DNA of 64,000 nt from Chryseobacterium cupriresistens (GCF_046614675.1 NZ_JBKKJT010000004.1:248001-312000), one strand, 5' to 3'. Numbered from the stretch's first letter, positions 1 through 8,842 are shown. Notes: generated by a model from the sequence alone, not told the origin. Program-made: numbers and translations.

Positions 1-358
1 TTCCTTTGCCAATTTCCGCTACAAATTCATGATTATAAAAGCCGCCGGCACCACTGATCCAGATGATGAGGTAAGGTACCAAACTATAAAGAACGGGAAT
101 ACAATAGGCCATTATCTGGTATTTTGTTGGTTCCCACTTCCATCCCAGGGAAGAAATGGGGATATTTCGGATACGGCAGGTAAGAAATGCAGCAATAGCG
201 GGACACCACATGACAATGGTTGCATAAGAGATTATTCCGCCGCCAAGTTTTCCGGTGCTGATACACATATAATAAACAGGAAGACAGAAAAGCAGGGTAA
301 GAATGAGATAAGTGGCAATATTCTTCCTGACTTCGGATTTGGATATTGTATTTTCCAT
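1..358 (-). CDS. CPBP family intramembrane protease, N-terminal part (cut by window edge)
   Basis: The reading frame is open from an ATG at 356-358 to the left edge of the window, so only about 119 residues of the N-terminus are present. The protein starts MENTISKSEVRKN and has hydrophobic segments at about residues 15-32, 42-58 and 84-105. The stretch ISSLGWKWEPTKYQ, followed by a hydrophobic segment and SGAGGFYN, is typical of the region preceding the catalytic motifs in CPBP (CAAX protease/bacteriocin-processing) membrane proteases. The catalytic EExxxR and HxxxN motifs would lie outside the window. It is divergent from the XRE regulator that starts at 530. The family assignment rests on the N-terminal pattern only. 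Confidence 0.6.
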   Translation of the reverse strand, partial: MENTISKSEVRKNIATYLILTLLFCLPVYYMCISTGKLGGGIISYATIVMWCPAIAAFLTCRIRNIPISSLGWKWEPTKYQIMAYCIPVLYSLVPYLIIWISGAGGFYNHEFVAEIGKG

Positions 359-529
359 AAACTGATCTGGTGCTAAAGTTTATAAATGACTGAAAAATAG
401 AAAGTTATTTTTAAATAAAAATACACTTATTTTTTATATTAATAATAATTTAAACATCAGCGGATGTAAGAAAAGATTTTAATAATGAAAACAGTAAATT
501 AGCTAAAATATTTTCCGAATACCTAAACG

Positions 530-1102
530 ATGTCCAAGCTAAAAGCCATAAGAGAACAAAAGAACCTGACCCAGGAAGAGCTGTCAGAACAATCAAAAAT
601 TTCTGTAAGAACCATTCAACGTATAGAATCGGGAACAGAACCTAAAGGACATACGTTAAAATCACTGGCTCAGGCTTTAGGAATAGAAGAGGTTGAATTG
701 CAACAGGATCAACCACAAATAATTTCAGAAACAGATAAGGTTGAAATAGAAGTAAAAGAAGGGGAAGCTCCAATCAATTATTCATACATTAAAATCATTA
801 ATCTTTCCTCGTTAATATTTACTCTTTTACCGCCACTCAATATTTTTGTACCGCTTATTCTCATGCATAGTATGAAGCAGAGAAACAGTCTGGCCAGACA
901 GATTATTTCCGTTCAGATGATCTGGACAGTGATGGCACCTATTACCTTTATGCTCGGCATCTTTTTAAAGTTCGGAAAGCAGTTTACCCTGATCCTGATG
1001 ATCCTCATTGTTCTCTCCAATGTATTTATTATCCTTCGGAATGCAGCTGAGATAGATAAGAATAAAAAACTCTATTTCAGACTGAAATTCAGTATGATAT
1101 AA
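530..1102 (+). CDS. XRE-family regulator with C-terminal membrane domain
   Basis: A 190-residue protein. Residues 3-60 form a classic XRE/Cro helix-turn-helix (LTQEELSEQSKISVRTIQR, then IESGTEPKGHTLKSLAQAL). A charged linker follows at about 60-82, then three or four hydrophobic segments at about 85-180 resembling the small DUF4870-type membrane domain. Such fusions are common in Flavobacteriia and probably tie DNA binding to a membrane signal. It is divergent from the CPBP protease and lies 88 bp upstream of the serine hydrolase gene, so it may control either; that is inference. The DNA-binding function is secure, the signal is unknown. Confidence 0.85.
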   Translation: MSKLKAIREQKNLTQEELSEQSKISVRTIQRIESGTEPKGHTLKSLAQALGIEEVELQQDQPQIISETDKVEIEVKEGEAPINYSYIKIINLSSLIFTLLPPLNIFVPLILMHSMKQRNSLARQIISVQMIWTVMAPITFMLGIFLKFGKQFTLILMILIVLSNVFIILRNAAEIDKNKKLYFRLKFSMI

Positions 1103-1189
1103 AACCTGTCAGGACTTTGTCGGGTTTTTGTCGGGTTCATTTTTAGCAGAAAAACAAAAGGAAATCGAATCTTTGTCAAAAAAATAACA

Positions 1190-2677
1190 ATGACAAAGTC
1201 TTCAAGGTTCACCCTTCCTTTTTTTATGCTGTTCATGAGTGTCACGCAGGCACAAACAGAGAAAACAGATTCTCTGTATAAAACCATTATGTCGAAAGAC
1301 AGCCTGTTTTTTTCTGTAGGCTACAATACCTGCAACATCAAGCAGATGGAAAATCTGTTGAGCGAAAAGTTTGAATTTTATCATGACAAAGGAGGTTTTG
1401 AGGACAGGGAAAAATTTATCATTGATTTTAAAAACGGATTATGTAAATCCCCGGAGACCTACCAGATAAGAAGAGTGCTTATTAATAAAAGCACAGAAAT
1501 TTATCCCATGTATAAAGACGGAAAGATCTACGCTGCCATTCAGAATGGAGACCACCTTTTTTATGAGAAGATAGTAAATCATGCTGAAAAACTGGTTGGG
1601 GAAGCAAAATTTACCCATTTATGGATACTGGAAAATGGTGAGTGGAAGCTTAAAAATTCATTGAGTTTTAATCATCATCCGAAGCAGACTACCGATAGTG
1701 AAACGATGTTTGATAACGATCATTCCATGCAAAGCTGGCTGAAAGAAAATAATATTCCTGCCCTGGGATTAGGAATTATAGAAGGAGGAAAGTTGCAGCA
1801 GGTGAAAGTTTTCGGTGAGATCAGGAAAGGGATTGCAGCACCTGATAATGCCTTGTTTAATGTCGCATCACTTACAAAACCTGTTACGGCAATGGTTGCA
1901 TTACGATTGGTAAGTCTTGGGAAATGGAAGCTTGATGAACCTCTTGATGCCTATTGGACAGATCCAGATATTGCCAACGATTCAAGGTATCAAAAATTAA
2001 CCACAAGAATGATCCTGAGCCATCAGACAGGTTTTCCGAACTGGAGATGGATGAATGCAGATAAGAAACTGAACTTTCAGTTTGATCCCGGTACAAAATA
2101 CCAATACTCAGGAGAAGGTTTTGAATACCTTCGGAAAGCACTGGAAAAAAAGCTTGGAAAATCACTGGATCAGCTGGCAAAAGAACTTGTTTTTCAGCCA
2201 TTCGGGATGAATGATACCCATTATATCTGGGATCAGAATACCGACGAATCAAGATTGGCTATAGGATATGATAAAGATGGTAAACCTTATCCAACCGAAA
2301 AAAACAAAACGGCCAATGCGGCTGATGATCTTTATACTACGGTTGAAGATTACGGCAACTTTATGGTCAGTGTCATGAATAAGAAAAATCTGAAACCGGA
2401 TGTTTTTCAGGAAATGATCAAAAAACAGGTCAAAGTAAAAGATCAAAAATATTTTGGACTGGGGTTTGAGATATACGACCTTGGAAACGGTGATTATGCC
2501 TTATCCCACGGCGGAGCTGATCAGGGAACACAATGTATTGCCATCATCATACCCGGCTCAGGGAAGGGAATTATAATTTTTACCAATATTGATGACGGTT
2601 ATAAAGTATATGAGAAGTTGGTTCTTCATTATCTGGGTAATGAAGGAAAGCAAATTGTAGATATAGAAACCAGATAA
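1190..2677 (+). CDS. exported serine hydrolase, beta-lactamase/PBP4* family, with N-terminal NTF2-like domain
   Basis: A 495-residue protein with a signal peptide ending near SVTQAQ (residue 22). Residues about 35-165 look like a DUF4440/SnoaL (NTF2-like) domain. Residues about 178-485 form a class C beta-lactamase-like serine hydrolase: nucleophile motif SLTK (S227, K230), a YSG motif at about 303 in place of the usual YxN, and SHGG near 440 as the third motif. Members of this family hydrolyse esters or D-amino-acid peptides in the periplasm, and few are true beta-lactamases. The two-domain arrangement occurs in Bacteroidota. Substrate unknown. It stands alone, 88 bp after the XRE gene. Confidence 0.85.
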   Translation: MTKSSRFTLPFFMLFMSVTQAQTEKTDSLYKTIMSKDSLFFSVGYNTCNIKQMENLLSEKFEFYHDKGGFEDREKFIIDFKNGLCKSPETYQIRRVLINKSTEIYPMYKDGKIYAAIQNGDHLFYEKIVNHAEKLVGEAKFTHLWILENGEWKLKNSLSFNHHPKQTTDSETMFDNDHSMQSWLKENNIPALGLGIIEGGKLQQVKVFGEIRKGIAAPDNALFNVASLTKPVTAMVALRLVSLGKWKLDEPLDAYWTDPDIANDSRYQKLTTRMILSHQTGFPNWRWMNADKKLNFQFDPGTKYQYSGEGFEYLRKALEKKLGKSLDQLAKELVFQPFGMNDTHYIWDQNTDESRLAIGYDKDGKPYPTEKNKTANAADDLYTTVEDYGNFMVSVMNKKNLKPDVFQEMIKKQVKVKDQKYFGLGFEIYDLGNGDYALSHGGADQGTQCIAIIIPGSGKGIIIFTNIDDGYKVYEKLVLHYLGNEGKQIVDIETR

Positions 2678-2788
2678 CAGATTGTTTTTTAAGGGTTAAA
2701 TAATGATGTGATAAATCTTTGTATCTTCGGGGTATCAATCTGAAAACAAGAAAGATAATCAAAATATATGTTTTCAGGATGAAATAGT

Positions 2789-3217
2789 ATGGACAGAAAA
2801 AAAACGAAAGCTATGTGGCAATATTATATCATCCTTGCAGCAGGAATCATTCTGTTTGCAGCAGCATTAATGAGCTTTAAAAATACTCTTTCATTCTTAA
2901 AAAAAGCAGAAAAGGCAACGGCAACCGTTACCTCATTAAGGGAATATGAATCAGAGGGAACCGTATTCAGTCCGGTCTTTACCTTCCGGTCCCAAAATAA
3001 TATGGAACATACTTTTGAACTGGCGGAAGGAACCAATCCCTCGGCCTGGGCCATTGGAGAAACAGAGACTGTGATCTACGATCCTGAGGATCCTTCCTCA
3101 GTAAGTTTATATACCTATTTCAGAATTTTTGCCTGGCCTTTAATCCTGATTTCAATAGCACTGCCACTACTGGTGGTGGGAAGCGGGTATTTTATTGCAG
3201 AACGGTTTTTAAAATAA
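2789..3217 (+). CDS. DUF3592 domain membrane protein
   Basis: A 142-residue protein with two transmembrane segments (about 12-30 and 112-136) around an extracytoplasmic beta-rich domain. The pattern of ATATVTSLREYESEG, YSPVF-like FSPVFTF and VIYDPEDPSSV is diagnostic of DUF3592. No molecular function is established for the family. It follows the serine hydrolase by 111 bp on the same strand and is convergent with the cyclase-family gene. Confidence 0.75.
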   Translation: MDRKKTKAMWQYYIILAAGIILFAAALMSFKNTLSFLKKAEKATATVTSLREYESEGTVFSPVFTFRSQNNMEHTFELAEGTNPSAWAIGETETVIYDPEDPSSVSLYTYFRIFAWPLILISIALPLLVVGSGYFIAERFLK

Positions 3218-3258
3218 TCTTCATTATCAATTTCTTGAGCTGTTTTCAAGGAAACTCT

Positions 3259-4155
3259 TTATAAGTTTTGTTGTACTGAAGCAAAGGCCCTTACCGGAAA
3301 AGTTCCGGCTCCTTTGAATTTTGGAGGGGCAGCCGTAAAGGTAAAACCTTCATCAGGAAGCTGTTCCAAACGACAAAGATGCTCCGCAATTACTATTTCA
3401 TCGCCCAGAAGAATGGTGTGTACGGGACGGTTTTTGCCTTTTGTGTTATCAATATTATGAGAGTCAATCCCTACAAGTTTTACCTGGCAGTCTTTAAGAT
3501 ATTCTGCCGCGCTTTGCGTAAGGTAAGGATGATTTTCATAATACGTCTCCGTATTCCAGTGGCTATCCCATCCCGTATGGATAAGTACCGCTTTATTTCT
3601 GATTTCCCGGTTTCTGAGATATTGATCTGTAATCTCCAATGTTTCCGTATAAGGAATCCGGATTACTACCGCCTCTAATTCAGCCAGTTTTTCCAGTTCC
3701 ATTTCAGCGGTGTCTTTTCCGTTTTCAAACCTGTGGAAAGGACAGTCGATATAAGTTCCTGTATTCGTAACCATTTCAATCTTACCAATTTGAAACGAAG
3801 TTCCTTCCTCATACAATTTCTGAGATTCCGTTCTGCTGAGATAATCACAGATGTGAGGAGCGGGAAGCCCTTTATAAGTAATAAGTCCTTCTTCAATCGT
3901 GTGGCTCAGATCGATCAGCCGTTCCACAGGAGGTTTTTGTTGTACAGTCTTTCTTTTATGGGGTTCGTTAATGACCTGCTTATTCAGGATATTGACTTTA
4001 CCAGCCATAAGAAGCCGGAGATCATCAATAATATAATCAATCAGTTCCTGGTCTGTAATATGATCTCCTGCAATGTCAAGTCTGAATTCTTCCCCTTTAA
4101 GGCTTCCCCCATTGGTAAAATACACTTCAAAATCAAATTGTACCCTTTTGTCCAT
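3259..4155 (-). CDS. cyclase-family (kynurenine formamidase-like) protein lacking two metal ligands
   Basis: A 298-residue protein. Residues 1-70 form an N-terminal extension of unknown fold. Residues about 78-295 belong to the cyclase/KynB alpha-beta hydrolase family, with LIDLSHTIEEG, HTGWDSHW, HNIDNT and HTILLGDEIVIAEH blocks. The family's metal motif HxGTHxDxPxH reads NTGTYIDCPFH at 131-141: the two His positions are N131 and Y135, while D137 and H141 remain. The protein may therefore bind metal differently or have another activity. It lies 31 bp downstream of the Crp/Fnr regulator gene on the same strand, so the two are probably co-transcribed, regulator first. Confidence 0.75.
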   Translation of the reverse strand: MDKRVQFDFEVYFTNGGSLKGEEFRLDIAGDHITDQELIDYIIDDLRLLMAGKVNILNKQVINEPHKRKTVQQKPPVERLIDLSHTIEEGLITYKGLPAPHICDYLSRTESQKLYEEGTSFQIGKIEMVTNTGTYIDCPFHRFENGKDTAEMELEKLAELEAVVIRIPYTETLEITDQYLRNREIRNKAVLIHTGWDSHWNTETYYENHPYLTQSAAEYLKDCQVKLVGIDSHNIDNTKGKNRPVHTILLGDEIVIAEHLCRLEQLPDEGFTFTAAPPKFKGAGTFPVRAFASVQQNL

Positions 4156-4186
4156 TATTAAAATATTTAGACAAAAGTGAAGAAAA

Positions 4187-4795
4187 TCAGATTCTGTTTA
4201 CTTGACTTAAATCAATTTGCTTTATTTTTTTACTTCGGATCCTGCTTAAGGTTTCAGGACTCATCCCCAGATAAGAAGCAATATGGAAAAGAGGAATTCT
4301 GGTTTCAGAATGCGGAAACTGTTCAAGAAAATAAAGATACCGTTCATAAGAATCCTGAAGCAGGAAAGAGCTTTCACGGCGGCATTTTTTAATAAACTCT
4401 TTCGTAAGGATTTGATTCATGAACTGATGCCATTTCGGATCTTTTAAAAGCTTGTCTGTCAGTTTTTTGGGAAGAATAATAATTTCTGAAGCTTCCAGAC
4501 ATTGAAAATTAAGAGATGTTTTTTCGCCGGTCAGATAGCTTGTCAGTGCTGTAAAAAAATCGTGTTCAAAGAAAAATTCAGTGTTGATCTCTCTATGGTC
4601 TTTTATATAAAAACTTCTGATAACTCCTTTTTGAAGAAAAAAAAGGCTGTCTGCCGTTGAGTTTTCCCGTATGACATAACTGTTGCTTTCCAGATGCCAT
4701 ACTTTTGCTTCGGCAAGGATCATTTCTTTCTCCTCATCGGTAAGATCAAACAAAGGATATAGTGCTGTTTCGAAGAAAGGAGTAAGATTATGCAT
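4187..4795 (-). CDS. Crp/Fnr-family transcriptional regulator
   Basis: A 202-residue protein. Residues about 25-120 form a cyclic-nucleotide-binding-like beta roll (VWHLESNSYVIRENSTADSL, FFLQKGVIRSFY). Residues about 150-198 form a compact winged helix with the recognition segment ASYLGMSPETLSRIRSKK, as in flavobacterial Crp/Fnr proteins. No Cys cluster of the FNR type is visible, so this is not an oxygen sensor of the E. coli kind. It is probably co-transcribed with the downstream cyclase-family gene. The effector is unknown. Confidence 0.85.
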   Translation of the reverse strand: MHNLTPFFETALYPLFDLTDEEKEMILAEAKVWHLESNSYVIRENSTADSLFFLQKGVIRSFYIKDHREINTEFFFEHDFFTALTSYLTGEKTSLNFQCLEASEIIILPKKLTDKLLKDPKWHQFMNQILTKEFIKKCRRESSFLLQDSYERYLYFLEQFPHSETRIPLFHIASYLGMSPETLSRIRSKKIKQIDLSQVNRI

Positions 4796-4854
4796 CGTTT
4801 TGAAGGTTTAAACAGTGAACAGAAACTGCAGCTGCAAAAATGCAGCCCTTAGTT

Positions 4855-5400
4855 CTATTTTACTTTTTCAAGAAGATATAACTTACCACCGGAAAATCCC
4901 TGTTTAGGCATAAGATTGCCTTCCAGAACCATTGTTTTATTGGTTACATCGATAACGGAAATATAGCTATTGGAATTGTATTCGATATAATTCTCCTTTT
5001 CCTTCGTTGAAGGATTTTTTCCGAATTCCATTGAATATTTTACCCAATCTTCATCCTGTGTGCTGCAATGTACGGGCTTGAATTTAGATTTCTTAGCCTT
5101 GAAAACAATCTGATCAAAACCTTCCGTACATTCTGAAGTAAATGATCCGTCAGGATTCTGATCTTTTGAAAAATCTTCAAAAGAACCACGGTAAACGCCC
5201 ACTACTTTCCAGGTACCATCCAGACGGTCTTCATCAATTTTTCCCTTTGCTTTGCTCACTGCCCAGCTGATTCCGTTAACGGTTCCCTTTACCGCTTTGT
5301 AACTTAAATTTACCGCTCCGGAAACCACTTTAGTAGCTGTTCTTACCACACATGAATGGAGAACGAATACAGCCGAAGCCAGCAATAGGAATTTCTTCAT
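4855..5400 (-). CDS. lipoprotein with lipocalin-like domain
   Basis: A 181-residue protein with a lipoprotein signal (LLLASAVFVLHSC, lipidated Cys at about residue 17). A short helical stretch rich in Lys and Val follows, then from about residue 60 a beta-rich domain starting DGTWKVVGVYRG and ending GKLYLLEKVK. This resembles the small lipocalin-like lipoproteins of Flavobacteriia. It is expected in the periplasm or outer membrane. No specific ligand can be inferred. It is transcribed alone, and 227 bp separate its start from the divergent hydrolase gene at 5628. Confidence 0.65.
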   Translation of the reverse strand: MKKFLLLASAVFVLHSCVVRTATKVVSGAVNLSYKAVKGTVNGISWAVSKAKGKIDEDRLDGTWKVVGVYRGSFEDFSKDQNPDGSFTSECTEGFDQIVFKAKKSKFKPVHCSTQDEDWVKYSMEFGKNPSTKEKENYIEYNSNSYISVIDVTNKTMVLEGNLMPKQGFSGGKLYLLEKVK

Positions 5401-5627
5401 TTTGTCAATTTTTTCAGATACGAAGATAGTGCTTTTAGAAAAAAATTATAGTGATGAATAATGTTTTTGTCTATTAACATCATAATATATAGCGCTATTG
5501 TTTTTTCTCCTGTCCGGTTTACCGCCCGAAATTCAGGATTCACCGTTTAATATGGCCTGCTTAACGTATTTGCACTTACTTCCGGCATTGCTTTGCCATA
5601 ATTTTACCATTACAAAACATCACGATT

Positions 5628-6671
5628 ATGAATACTACATTAAACTTCAGTAAAAAAATACAATCCGTTTTGTCCCTGATTATTTTTATGGGAATAGGAT
5701 TATTGCCTCTGAAAGCACAGACTTATACCACGGGTGAAAAGGATGCGGAAAGCATCAGATCCGCTTTTCAGAATACAAAGCAAATAAGAGCCGGGCTTTT
5801 GAACGTTGGGTATGCAGAAATGGGCCCGGCCAATGGAAAACCGGTTATCCTTCTTCATGGATGGCCTTATGATATCCATAGTTTTGAACAATCTTCCGCG
5901 ATCCTTGCTGAAAAAGGCTACCGTGTTCTGGTCCCTTATTTAAGAGGTTACGGTACAACGACCTTTGTTTCTCCCAATACAAAACGCAACGGTCAGCAGA
6001 GTGCTGTTGCATTGGATATCATTGCTTTTATGGATGCCCTGAAAATAGATAAGGCCATCATTGGCGGTTTCGACTGGGGTGCAAGAACCGCAGATATCAT
6101 GGCTGCACTGTGGCCTGAACGATGCACCGGATTGGTAGCGGTAAGCGGCTATTTGATTGGAAGTCCAAAGGCCAATGAAAAACCTTTGCCTCCGAATGCT
6201 GAGCTGTTATGGTGGTATCAGTATTATTTTTCAACGCAAAGAGGGTATAAGGGGTATAAAGCCAATACTTTAGCCTTTAATAAACTGATCTGGAAAACGG
6301 CTTCACCCAAATGGGCTTTTGATGACCAGACCTACGAGCGTTCTGCCAAAGCATTCGATAATCCTGATCATGTAGATATCGTGATCCACAATTACCGCTG
6401 GCGTCTGGGATTAGCAAAAGGAGAAAAACAATACGATGCGCTTGAAGCCAGGCTGGCAAAATCTCCGTCCATTTCGGTTCCAACGGTTACTATGGAAGGT
6501 GATGCCAACGGAGCAGCATTTCCCGCACCGGAAAGTTATGCTTCAAAATATACAGGTAAATATGCACATCATACTTTAACGGGCGGAATTGGTCACAATT
6601 TGCCACAGGAAGCTCCAAAAGCATTTGCAGATGCGATCATAGAAGTAGATTACATGTCGAAATCCAAATAA
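5628..6671 (+). CDS. exported alpha/beta hydrolase, epoxide hydrolase-like
   Basis: A 347-residue protein with an N-terminal signal peptide ending near PLKAQ (residue 31). The alpha/beta hydrolase core carries an HGWP oxyanion motif (77-80), the nucleophile elbow GGFDWGAR with D149, and a C-terminal GHNLPQEAP segment with the likely catalytic His near 325. Asp at the nucleophile elbow, together with HGWP, points to epoxide hydrolases or haloalkane dehalogenases rather than to esterases. The cap region is about 180-270. It is monocistronic and is followed by a strong bidirectional terminator. Substrate unknown. Confidence 0.8.
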   Translation: MNTTLNFSKKIQSVLSLIIFMGIGLLPLKAQTYTTGEKDAESIRSAFQNTKQIRAGLLNVGYAEMGPANGKPVILLHGWPYDIHSFEQSSAILAEKGYRVLVPYLRGYGTTTFVSPNTKRNGQQSAVALDIIAFMDALKIDKAIIGGFDWGARTADIMAALWPERCTGLVAVSGYLIGSPKANEKPLPPNAELLWWYQYYFSTQRGYKGYKANTLAFNKLIWKTASPKWAFDDQTYERSAKAFDNPDHVDIVIHNYRWRLGLAKGEKQYDALEARLAKSPSISVPTVTMEGDANGAAFPAPESYASKYTGKYAHHTLTGGIGHNLPQEAPKAFADAIIEVDYMSKSK

Positions 6672-6691
6672 AAATCTGAAAGACTAAAAAT

Positions 6692-6719
6692 AAAACCACT
6701 GCTCAATAACAGTGGTTTT
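6692..6719. terminator. bidirectional Rho-independent terminator
   Basis: A perfect 10-bp stem AAAACCACTG/CAGTGGTTTT with an 8-nt loop, T-rich on both strands. It sits between the convergent hydrolase (ends 6671) and acyltransferase (ends 6738) genes. Confidence 0.85.
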
Positions 6720-6737
6720 TATTTATTTTATCCTCAA

Positions 6738-7880
6738 CTAGTTTTTAGATTCTTCTTCAACCTTCAGTTTATTCACCAAAGGATTGGCATACATTGCTAA
6801 GAAATACTCTCTGGAAACAGGATCTGAAGGATCTATGCGCATTTCAAGTCTGCGGACAAACAACTGTTTTTCCTGTTCCGTATATTCGGAAGCATATGTA
6901 TTCGTGTTATGAAGCAGATCGTAAGCGATGTACTTGGTTGGCCAAAGCTTATAATTACTGATGATAGAACGGTCAATTACCTGTGCAATGGCCTGCAGCT
7001 GTTTATTTTTGTTGTCAATGGCCGCTGCAATTTCATCCAGTTCTTTATTCAGAACATCACCGGCATGAAGGTGAATACGTTTTTTTTGACCCAGAATTCC
7101 GCTGATAATGTTGGTGAAATCTTCATTTTTCCCTTTAATGTATTCCTCATCCCTGTGCTGTGCAAGCAGCTGAGGCATTTTTAAGGAATCTGTAGGATCA
7201 TACTCATAGGAGATAGAGATAGGAACAATCTTTAATGTTTTAAAATAATCTGTAATACATTGATCTCCGGCTGCCATGGCAAGCATTTTCAAAACCCCTT
7301 GCTGGGTAGAATCGTTACCATTTTTGGTACGGCCTTCACGCTGGGCAATCCATACAGAGCGGTTTTCCTGAAGGAGCAGCTCTTTAATATACTCAGACAT
7401 CGTCTGTGAACTTGTCAACTGTTCACGAAGCGGCAGTCCTCTTTGTACCAGAAAGTTACGGTTCAACTTGGCCAGTACATTTAAGAAATTCTTACGTACA
7501 AGATTATCACCAATGGCAGAAGCTGTCATTACATAACCCCCTTCCAGCAATACCAGATTAAGCAGCGAAGTATCCAGAACGATATCCCTGTGGTTCGAGA
7601 TGAAAAGGTAAGAGGTGTTTTTATCCAGCTTATCAAATCCAGAAGTCGTTAAACCGTCAGAACTTTTTGCAAGGATCTGGCGAACGGCAAAGGCCACAAA
7701 CTGATGCTGAAAATCACTGATGGAATGAACATTCTTAAACTGTTCCAGCCAAACCTGCTCATCTGTATCAGGAAAAGTAAAATTCATAAAGGCTTTCATC
7801 ATGGGATCACGGGCGATGCTCTGTAATCTCTCATTCACTTCCTGATCATAGAAATACCGGATTTCATCAAACTTAGACAT
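6738..7880 (-). CDS. 1-acyl-glycerol-3-phosphate acyltransferase-family protein
   Basis: A 380-residue protein. The PlsC-type motif NHRDIVLD (96-103, H and D as the catalytic pair HxxxxD) is followed by an FLVQRGLP segment and WIAQREGRTKNG, the counterparts of acyltransferase blocks II and III. The family transfers acyl chains to glycerophosphate or related acceptors at the inner face of the membrane. The protein is longer than a minimal PlsC, with N- and C-terminal helical extensions. It is a single gene, and its upstream side opens into a repeat field that starts near 8028. Confidence 0.8.
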   Translation of the reverse strand: MSKFDEIRYFYDQEVNERLQSIARDPMMKAFMNFTFPDTDEQVWLEQFKNVHSISDFQHQFVAFAVRQILAKSSDGLTTSGFDKLDKNTSYLFISNHRDIVLDTSLLNLVLLEGGYVMTASAIGDNLVRKNFLNVLAKLNRNFLVQRGLPLREQLTSSQTMSEYIKELLLQENRSVWIAQREGRTKNGNDSTQQGVLKMLAMAAGDQCITDYFKTLKIVPISISYEYDPTDSLKMPQLLAQHRDEEYIKGKNEDFTNIISGILGQKKRIHLHAGDVLNKELDEIAAAIDNKNKQLQAIAQVIDRSIISNYKLWPTKYIAYDLLHNTNTYASEYTEQEKQLFVRRLEMRIDPSDPVSREYFLAMYANPLVNKLKVEEESKN

Positions 7881-8027
7881 GCGGTTAGGTAAAAATTAAA
7901 ACTTTTTGCAAAAGAACGAAAATTTATCGGGGGAGAGGGTATAAAGGGTGTTAAAGTATTATGAAGGGCGTAGGAGTTTGGGCTCGGCAGCACTCTTCTA
8001 TCTTAGTTTGTAGCAGAAATTCAATAG

Positions 8028-8047
8028 AAATGGGCTTTAGCCCATTT
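8028..8047. repeat. palindromic repeat (hairpin)
   Basis: AAATGGGC-TTTA-GCCCATTT is a perfect 8-bp inverted repeat with a 4-nt loop. It lies alone upstream of the acyltransferase gene and just before the MITE-like repeat field. It looks like a dispersed intergenic palindrome; no long T run follows, so a terminator role is uncertain. Confidence 0.55.
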
Positions 8048-8100
8048 TGATAAGAAAACATCCCTTTGGCTTTCGCCTAAACTTAGAGGTGTTATATTGA

Positions 8101-8248
8101 GATTCCTGCGGAATGACAAATGTTGTGGATAGTCTGAGCGAATAGTTTGTATTATGTATTATGTATTATGTATTATGTATTATGTATGGAGGAAATAAGT
8201 GGCTATGCACCCATACATAATCGCCGACCTTGTCATTCCGTAGGAATC
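8101..8248. repeat. MITE-like repeat, copy 1
   Basis: The copy is bounded by the inverted ends GATTCCTGCGGAATGACA (8101-8118) and TGTCATTCCGTAGGAATC (8231-8248). The inner part starts like the other copies (TGTGGATAG-CT-AG-GAATAGTTTGTATTATG). It is longer than copies 2 and 4 because of an internal heptamer expansion. Confidence 0.8.
8150..8184. repeat. heptamer tandem repeat (TATTATG)x5
   Basis: Five exact head-to-tail copies of TATTATG lie inside repeat copy 1. The other copies have one related unit or none (for example TATTATATC), so this is a local slippage expansion. Any ORF crossing it is repeat-derived. Confidence 0.85.
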
Positions 8249-8297
8249 TCGGCTCTTTTCTTATCCTCATTTATCATCAGAAAGCTTTCTGTGCCTG

Positions 8298-8421
8298 GAT
8301 TCCTACGGAATGACCAACGGTGTGGATAGGCTAAGCGAGCAGTTTGTATTATATCTGAAGCAAGTAACTATGCACATGTACACACACCAATAAGTACCCA
8401 CTTTGTCATTCCGTAGGAATC
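8298..8421. repeat. MITE-like repeat, copy 2
   Basis: Ends are GATTCCTACGGAATGAC (8298-8314) and TGTCATTCCGTAGGAATC (8404-8421), inverted with respect to each other. The internal sequence (GGTGTGGATAGGCTAAGCGA, then GAAGCAAGTAACTATGCA) matches copy 4 closely. It is followed by a TCTTATTTTA-type spacer shared with the other copies. Confidence 0.8.
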
Positions 8422-8521
8422 TAAGCTCTTATTTTACCCTCCGAATTAAAATATTCTCTACGAACTGTTTACTTTATTAATCTGACGATATCCAATTGGT
8501 AATTCATATGAACAGTTCGTA

Positions 8522-8842
8522 TCAAAGCCAATTCTCAAACAAATAATTCAAAAATTCTAAATTAGGATTTGTGCTCCTTATCAATTCAAGTTTCTTAATT
8601 CTTGACCAGTCTTTAATTTCCTTTTCTCTTTGAATGGCATGATGAATCCAATTATATTTTTCATAATAAATGAGAAATTCAAGATTATATCTTGCAGTGA
8701 AACTACGTGGATTGAGCTTCGTTTTGTGTTGATACAATCTCCTGTGCAGGTTGCCTGTAACGCCTGTATAAAGTACTCTTCGGTTTTTATTGGTAAGAAT
8801 ATAGATATAGTAGGTATATCTTCCTTTTGAAAATGCAGTCAT
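8522..8842 (-). CDS. GIY-YIG family nuclease inside a repeat field
   Basis: About 106 residues from the ATG at 8840-8842. An upstream in-frame ATG at 8894-8896 would add 18 residues, but the GIY-YIG domain starts right after the inner Met. YYIYILTNKN gives the GIY-like strand, LYTGVTGNLHRRLYQH carries the YIG-like motif and catalytic Arg, and the Glu of QREKEIKDW completes the usual active site. These small UvrC-endonuclease-like proteins are common in Bacteroidota with unknown roles. This gene sits between repeat copies 2 and 3, which suggests a functional or mobility link to the repeats, as in REP/RAYT pairs. That link is inference. Confidence 0.8.
   Translation of the reverse strand: MTAFSKGRYTYYIYILTNKNRRVLYTGVTGNLHRRLYQHKTKLNPRSFTARYNLEFLIYYEKYNWIHHAIQREKEIKDWSRIKKLELIRSTNPNLEFLNYLFENWL

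Noticed and set aside
1190..2677. True class C beta-lactamase (antibiotic resistance)
   Set aside because: The second motif is YSG, an extra NTF2-like domain precedes the hydrolase, and this family mostly contains non-lactamase esterases or peptidases.
8147..8329. Plus-strand ORF beginning with repeated MYYVLCIMYYVLC-type codons
   Set aside because: It is a translation of the TATTATG heptamer array and the MITE-like repeat; no protein-like sequence beyond that.
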